This document shows, piece by piece, positions 32,676 to 38,849 of a stretch of 38,849 nucleotides of DNA. Under the pieces are notes generated by a model. The model saw only the letters and a program-made list of their open reading frames with translations. It was not told where the DNA came from and made no database searches. Within the stretch, counting starts at the first letter, position 1. Each line of letters starts with the position of its first letter. The position numbers and the translations under genes were made by a program. This DNA is from Anabaena sp. 54 (GTDB taxonomy: Bacteria > Cyanobacteriota > Cyanobacteriia > Cyanobacteriales > Nostocaceae): the NCBI GenBank assembly GCA_900299285.1, contig OMJF01000197.1, positions 1-38,849 on the forward strand. The letters are read 5' to 3'.

Positions 32676-32707
32676 GGTGGGTTACGGCTTTGCCTAACGC
32701 ACCCTAC
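32676..32707. repeat. Short palindrome ending ACGCACCCTAC
   Basis: GGTGGGTTACGGC, then a 3-nt loop, then GCCTAACGCACC form an inverted repeat with one mismatch, followed by CTAC. It is the same type as the palindrome at 6183-6210 and the ends of the 65-bp element at 18610. Confidence 0.5.
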
Positions 32708-32733
32708 AGATACTACAGATACTACGAATACTT

Positions 32734-32856
32734 TTAATAAACCTCATCATGACTACTGATATCAATTACCACAATCATTTCCTCTTGTGTATCTGAATCT
32801 TGTTGTAATGTATAGATAATTCGACAATCATACGCTACAGAACAAGTTTTATTCAT
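32734..32856 (-). pseudogene. C-terminal remnant of a RelE/ParE-type toxin
   Basis: A 40-codon minus-strand frame, too short for a full toxin, reads ...DCRIIYTLQQDSDTQEEM... and ends VIDISSHDEVY. That pattern (YRIIY ... ID-GSHDEVY) is the C-terminal half of RelE/YafQ-like mRNA interferases. The N-terminal half and an antitoxin gene are missing. The DNA further upstream is short and contains a dispersed repeat. Assignment is by remembered motif only. Confidence 0.5.
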
Positions 32857-32947
32857 AATCAACCCCTAACCACTGCACTTAAAAAACAACTTACCAAAAT
32901 TATAACATTCATCTTCTCTTTGCGCCTCTGCGTCTCTGCGTGAGAAA

Positions 32948-32979
32948 ACAAAAAAAGGACGAACTCAAAAGTCCGTCCT
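32948..32979 (-). terminator. Rho-independent terminator of chlN
   Basis: On the minus strand AGGACGGAC and GTTCGTCCT form a 9-bp stem (one G-T pair) with a 6-nt loop, followed by TTTTTTTG. It begins 19 nt after the chlN stop. Confidence 0.85.
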
Positions 32980-32997
32980 GAACATTTCCGAAAAAAC

Positions 32998-34425
<1,428 letters not shown>

Positions 34426-34569
34426 TCAGATTGTCAAATAGATAATTGAGGATGAAAAATTAAGTCAAAAGATTAAGTCAAAAGGCAGAAGCCAAAATTT
34501 AATAAATTTATTAAATAATAAACTTTTAATAAACTTTGACTTTTGACTTTTATCACCCGCTTTCAATAA

Positions 34570-35274
34570 TTAATTGTCAGGAAAAAGACGAGCCATTTCC
34601 GATTCATTAAATACCTCAGATGGCAATTCTTCTATTAACAGATTGTTATTTTCTTCACCCTGGTGCAAGGATTTTTTATCACCCCATATGTCCGATACTA
34701 CATCATCAAACCGATTTTTTGCTGATGTACTTAGTTCATCACAGGAATTATCTACAGATAAATTCATCCCATTCAAAGCATTGCTATTAACTGAAGCGGG
34801 AGCATTAAATTCACGGCTATCGCTTGTAAACGTTGAATTAGAACCAGGAGGAAGGGAAGCATTACCGACATTATCCATGGTTTGTACACTGGATATTGGT
34901 TCTGACTCCTGAGCAATTTCCGGTTCAGAGATATGTTCCATTACCACCGCCGGGTGACGGGAATATATCTCCTGTTCTAAACTAGGACTAAGACGATTAC
35001 CAAGGATAATATCTGAGTCAAAATTCAAGCCCAGAACTTCAATCAAACTATCCACATCTGGATTGAGTTTAGCAAAGGGAAGCATTAGCTGGGCTAATTT
35101 CGGTTCTAAAGTATTGATCACCCCTAGAATGAGATAAGAAGACGGTCGTTGACCGCCATCAGGGGTGTACACTGATTCAACAGTCATTAGCACAGTAATC
35201 CATTCACGATTTGCTTGAAAGAATTGCAACCACTTTTGTTTGAGTGAATCTGTAAAACTATCAAAAAAAGCCAT
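34570..35274 (-). CDS. DUF5331 family protein between chlL and chlN
   Basis: 234 aa. A conserved N-terminal helical domain (about 1-110, with FTDSLKQKWLQFFQANREWI, YLILGVINTLEPKLAQLMLP and SLIEVLGLNFDSDIILG) is followed by a long, low-complexity Ser/Asn/Glu-rich region (about 120-234) that looks disordered. It matches the cyanobacterial DUF5331 family, which is repeatedly found between chlL and chlN. A role in chlorophyll synthesis or in expression of these genes is inferred only from position. It starts 26 bp after the chlL stop, so it is probably in the same operon. The 168 bp before chlN hold AAGTCAAAAG-type repeats. Confidence 0.8.
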   Translation of the reverse strand: MAFFDSFTDSLKQKWLQFFQANREWITVLMTVESVYTPDGGQRPSSYLILGVINTLEPKLAQLMLPFAKLNPDVDSLIEVLGLNFDSDIILGNRLSPSLEQEIYSRHPAVVMEHISEPEIAQESEPISSVQTMDNVGNASLPPGSNSTFTSDSREFNAPASVNSNALNGMNLSVDNSCDELSTSAKNRFDDVVSDIWGDKKSLHQGEENNNLLIEELPSEVFNESEMARLFPDN

Positions 35275-35300
35275 ACGCCCATTCTCAGAGGTAAGATGTT

Positions 35301-36167
35301 TTAGACAATCATCAAGTCTAGTTCTTCTTCAGGATTTACGGCTTGTGTTTTTACAGGATTGAGATAAAAATCCGATAATAGAGAAAACAGTTCGCGGTCA
35401 GGAGAGTCCTTGGGAACAACACCTTCTGGTTGGGCGAGAATTTGATCAGCTATATTCAGGTAATAATCGCAAACGTAAGCAAGAGAAGGATCTGACTGAG
35501 CCATTTCAAACAGGGTTTTCCCTTTAACACGGGAAACGCGGATATCTTCAATTAAAGGTAATACCTCTAAAACAGGCATTGGTACTGCTTCTACATACTT
35601 CTCAATTAAATCACGCTTAGAAGTCCGATTACCAATTAACCCTGCTAGACGCAAAGGATGAGTACGGGCTTTTTCCCTTACTGACGCAGCAATCCGGTTA
35701 GCAGCAAACAAGGCATCAAAGCCATTATCTGTAACAATTAAACAGTAATCTGCATAATTTAAAGGTGCAGCAAAACCACCACAAACAACGTCACCAAGTA
35801 CGTCAAATAAAATTACATCGTACTCATCAAAAGCATTAAGTTCTTTTAATAATTTAACTGTTTCCCCAACTACATAGCCACCACAACCAGCACCGGCTGG
35901 GGGTCCACCTGCTTCAACGCAATCAACACCGCCATAGCCTTTATAAATTACATCCTCAGGCCAGACATCTTCGTAGTGATAATCTTTTTCTTGCAGGGTG
36001 TCAATAATAGTGGGAATCAAAAATCCTGTCAAGGTAAAGGTGCTGTCATGTTTAGGATCACAGCCAATTTGTAGCACTTTTTTACCGCGTTTAGCTAAGG
36101 CTACAGAAATATTACAACTGGTTGTAGATTTGCCGATTCCACCTTTTCCGTAAACTGCTAGTTTCAC
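35301..36167 (-). CDS. chlL: Light-independent protochlorophyllide reductase ATP-binding protein L
   Basis: 288 aa, NifH-like ATP-dependent electron donor to the ChlN/ChlB catalytic protein. The P-loop [15 protein letters not shown] is at residues 8-22, with [11 protein letters not shown] next. The [4Fe-4S]-bridging cysteines are those in [15 protein letters not shown] and [13 protein letters not shown], and [12 protein letters not shown] and the C-terminal segment match ChlL rather than NifH. The start is GTG ([10 protein letters not shown]), with GAGAGG upstream. It leads a minus-strand operon with DUF5331 and chlN. Long A-rich and T-rich runs precede it. Confidence 0.97.
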   Translation of the reverse strand: MKLAVYGKGGIGKSTTSCNISVALAKRGKKVLQIGCDPKHDSTFTLTGFLIPTIIDTLQEKDYHYEDVWPEDVIYKGYGGVDCVEAGGPPAGAGCGGYVVGETVKLLKELNAFDEYDVILFDVLGDVVCGGFAAPLNYADYCLIVTDNGFDALFAANRIAASVREKARTHPLRLAGLIGNRTSKRDLIEKYVEAVPMPVLEVLPLIEDIRVSRVKGKTLFEMAQSDPSLAYVCDYYLNIADQILAQPEGVVPKDSPDRELFSLLSDFYLNPVKTQAVNPEEELDLMIV

Positions 36168-37012
36168 TTTTGTGCCTCTCTGATAGTTTTTTGCAATGTG
36201 TGAGGTATGTAAGTGCCATTATTGTGCAAATTCTCCAGAATGCAAAGGGGGTCATAATTTAAAAACTCTTGATATAGGTCGTTTAGTCATGAAAATTTAA
36301 TATTTTCAATAAAAAAAGCACTTAATTACCATAAAAAACTCTAAAAATATCAAAAATAGTATTTTTATTTATTTTTTTATAAAAAAAGTTTCAAAAGACA
36401 AAAAAAATATCCTATCTAAAAACTGATTGATTCCATAGTGTTTGCTTATTCTGCCCCCAGTGGATCATATTGGAGGAATTTAGGGTGTATGCTAGGAAAA
36501 AACTATTGTCAGCAATAGATTGGCAATCAAGACAGGATGTTAAAATCAGGGTAATTAGGGGATATGAAAGTTGAAGAAAATTGAAAGTGAAGAGATATTG
36601 ACAAGGGTTACTTCCCTCTGAGTCAGAATTAAACCTGGATTAGTAAATATTTATTAAATTAGGAAATATAGGAAAAATCTGATATAAAACTTAACAACTG
36701 ACAACTGACAACTGACCTTTGCTAGACTCAAGACACTAGGATTATTTCAGTTGTTACATCTATAGATAGCGTCAGCAGACGAGGCACTTCATGCTTACAA
36801 TATTCATCCACTACAGAACGCTTTGATGACACTTGGGAAGCACCCCTAGCCACCCTTTTAGCAGGGGTACGCCTATTTCGCGGCAAAGCTGATTGCTACG
36901 TTAATAGGAGTAATCCTAACACTAGGAGAAATTATGGGGTAAATTGTCAATAATTCTAATGTTTATTGGAAACTAAATTTAGGTATCCACCTGGTTGAAG
37001 TAAAATATTATC
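36168..37012. other. Long intergenic region upstream of chlL and the ATPase remnant
   Basis: No gene is supported. The left part (about 36300-36420) is extremely A/T-rich with poly-A/T runs next to the chlL start, which fits a promoter region. A CAACTGA tandem array is at about 36690-36717. From about 36770 to 36945 the base composition becomes visibly richer in G/C. There an open frame of 75 codons (36726-36953, plus strand) lacks any ATG or ribosome-binding site and has no recognised similarity. It also has small hairpins (ACCCCT...AGGGGT near 36843-36871; TAGGAGTAATCCTA near 36905). It might hold a small RNA or a gene fossil. Confidence 0.45.
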
Positions 37013-38209
37013 ATGCTTAATAAACTCAATCATTTACATATCAAAAACTTTCGTTCTTTGGCAGATGTTCATATTTCGCCTGATTCTCTTAACATTCTCT
37101 TTGGACCAAATGGATCAGGAAAATCAACATTTCTAGATACAATCTGGTTTATTAGAGATTGTGCCATTAGAGGAGTTGATTCAGCTTCTTCATTTAGAGA
37201 TCATGGAATTGGCATTCTTTGGGATGGAGCAAGTGCAACAGACAATATATTAATTGAAATAGAAGATGAATCAACCAAATATGAAGTTTCATTTGGATTA
37301 TCTTCTGGGAGAATAGAACCTTATGCTGGTGAGAAATTAATTAATAAAATTAATAATCAATTACTTATTAATAGAAATATAGGTAGCGATAAAGCGACAT
37401 TTTATCATCTTGGTATAGGGCAAGATGAAACTACCATCACTCTCAGAGAACCAGAAAAACTTGCTCTAACGAGCTACGTAGCCTTTAATACTAGTGATGT
37501 AACTGCATTAGAGTTAGATAAATTTCTGCATGATGCTCGTTCTTATCATTTACGAAGTGCTTCTTTATTTAATCTCAGAAGAAGAGGTTCAGAATCAGAA
37601 GCAGGGGATAGATTACAAGATAGATGTGATAATTTATGGTCTGTTTTAAGAAATTTACATGATAGAAGAATCATTGATCAAAGATACGACACTATCATGA
37701 ATTTTATGAAAGAAAGCTTCCCTAATTTTGAGGGTTTATTTTTTGAACAAACAGGCAGAAATGTGATTTATGCTAATTTTTTAGATGAAAAAAGACGTGA
37801 TCCGATTCAAGCTTCAGGAGTATCTGACGGACATATTCAAATGCTAATTAATCTCACGGCTTTATTTTCTGAAAAACCCAATGGTTATTCCTTAATTTTA
37901 TTAGATGAACCTGATATATCTCTTCATCCTTGGGCATTGGCAGTTTTTGGTAAAGCAGTGAAACTAGCTACCGAGAAATGGAATAAATAAGTATTTATAT
38001 CTACCCATTCACCAGTGTTAATTAGTCAATTTGAACCACAAAATATATGGGCAATGGAACTTGATAAAAATGGTCAAACTGTGATGAAACGAGTTAGCGA
38101 AATAACAGATATTCAAGATTTGTTAGAAGAATATGCTACAGGTTCATTATATATGGCTGAAATGATTGCTCCCCAGAGTCAGTCTGGTGGTGAGGAATTA
38201 AGTCAATGA
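37013..38209 (+). pseudogene. AAA/ABC-type ATPase gene interrupted by an in-frame stop
   Basis: This SMC/RecF-like ATPase of the OLD/defence type reads 325 codons from ATG 37013. It carries LHIKNFRSLADVHI, Walker A G31-P-N-G-S-G-K-S-T39, signature-like SGVSDGHIQMLINL and Walker B LILLDEPDISLHPWAL. A TAA at 37988-37990 then interrupts it. The same frame continues directly with VFISTHSPVLISQF (the switch His motif THSP) and runs to TGA at 38207-38209, total about 398 codons. One change, CAA to TAA, would explain it. Without the switch region the ATPase should not work. Its end overlaps the next gene by ATGA. The partner gene is broken too, so loss of function is likely. Confidence 0.8.
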
Positions 38210-38771
38210 ATTTAGAAAATAATAATAGCCAGCCATGCAATTTTTTTGAATTTGGATTATTTGTGACAGGTGAAACTGAAGAAGAGCATCTACCAAGCTT
38301 ATTGAAAAATCTCATTAATCTTGGTATATGTAAAGTTATAGTCAAAGAACGTATTCCACAACTTTCGCCTATAACTTCCAAAAAAAGACTGGGTAAAATA
38401 GCCGGAAGTAACAACAAAATAACTACTAAAGAAGAGGACAAAATTGTATTTCCTGCTAGAAAATATTTATCTGAAAATCCATGTAGATATCTATTGCTAA
38501 TAGATGATTTAGAAAATGATCGAGCTAGTCAATCACAGCAAGTATTTGAAAGATATCGCAATGCTTTAGATACTTGTTTAAGTCAAGAACAAAAAATCGG
38601 GCTTCAGTTCATTTTTTAGCAAACATGATTGAAGCTTACTACTTCGCTGATTCGCACGCAATCAATAGAGCTTTAGTTTTAGGAACTCCTTTACAAGATC
38701 ATTCTGGAGATGTTGAAAAAATACCCCACCCTAAAAATGAATTAAACAAGATACAGCATTTTCCGGTGTAA
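38206..38771 (+). pseudogene. DUF4276-like (TOPRIM-type) gene, frameshifted and 3'-truncated
   Basis: From ATG 38206 (overlapping the ATPase stop) the frame reads FGLFVTGETEEEHLPSLL, a G-E-T-E-E motif typical of DUF4276/TOPRIM-like partners of AAA ATPases, and later LLLIDDLENDRAS with the acidic D-D. It stops at 38619. Adding one A to the run near 38588-38594 restores a frame that continues NRASVHFLANMIEAYYFAD and IPHPKNELNKIQ, as in the family, up to 38771. There the 69-bp element begins and the conserved C-terminal part is missing. ATPase plus DUF4276-like pairs are predicted defence modules; this one is a fossil. Confidence 0.7.
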
Positions 38772-38839
38772 TGAGGTACAATTTGGGCGGGCAAGATGCC
38801 CACCCCACAAGAGTTTCATGATTATGATTTGTACCTCAT
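38771..38839. repeat. 69-bp palindromic miniature element, copy 3
   Basis: Perfect 11-bp inverted ends ATGAGGTACAA (38771-38781) and TTGTACCTCAT (38829-38839) enclose, inverted, the same core as copies 1 and 2 (GGGCGGGCAAGATGCCCACC at 38785-38804, then CCACAAGAG). This is the best-preserved copy. Its left end coincides with the point where the DUF4276-like gene loses its reading frame and similarity. Confidence 0.8.
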
Positions 38840-38849
38840 AAAAACGAAA

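Overview
The window looks like a low-GC chromosome segment from a filamentous, probably heterocyst-forming cyanobacterium of the Nostocales (Dolichospermum/Anabaena-like). The evidence is chlL and chlN (light-independent chlorophyll synthesis), many copies of the HIP1 octamer GCGATCGC (for example near 1781, 3441, 4631, 11537, 15261, 31586), short tandem heptamer repeats, several families of short palindromic elements, and cyanobacterial families such as DUF2301, DUF5331 and hisZ next to a J-domain/TPR gene. The genus is inferred, not proven.

Layout. 1-1370: a small zinc-ribbon gene, a decayed two-gene unit and two copies of a 69-bp palindromic element. 1533-10334: housekeeping genes, mostly on the minus strand (argD, tRNA-Gly, an acetyltransferase, hisC, an esterase, glutathione reductase, a sulfurtransferase), then a divergent plus-strand pair of probable RNA-modification genes. 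10473-17330: a membrane-anchored class A beta-lactamase-fold protein, dprA, a DUF2301 membrane protein, a LivF-type ABC ATPase, a ferredoxin, hisZ and a J-domain/TPR protein.

17753-25151 is the most interesting block. It holds two peptide precursors with double-glycine leaders, separated by a strong terminator-like hairpin, then a peptidase-containing (C39) ABC exporter, a HlyD-type adaptor, a degraded kinase-like protein, a NarL-type response regulator and a minimal histidine kinase. No peptide-modifying enzyme is visible. It reads as a self-contained system that makes, matures, exports and possibly senses a peptide (bacteriocin or pheromone). 25280-28745 returns to housekeeping: ribonuclease Z, a PrxQ/Bcp peroxiredoxin and a cysteine desulfurase, with a small restriction-endonuclease-like protein between them.

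28798-32856 is an accessory region: a methyltransferase fused to an Mrr-like nuclease, DUF29, DUF2442, a glycosyltransferase, a toxin remnant and several miniature elements, one with a clear 8-bp target duplication. 32998-36167 is chlN, a DUF5331 gene and chlL. After a long non-coding stretch, the window ends in a decayed defence-like pair (AAA ATPase plus DUF4276-like gene). That pair carries an in-frame stop, a frameshift and a 3' truncation at a 69-bp element, the same family that opens the window.
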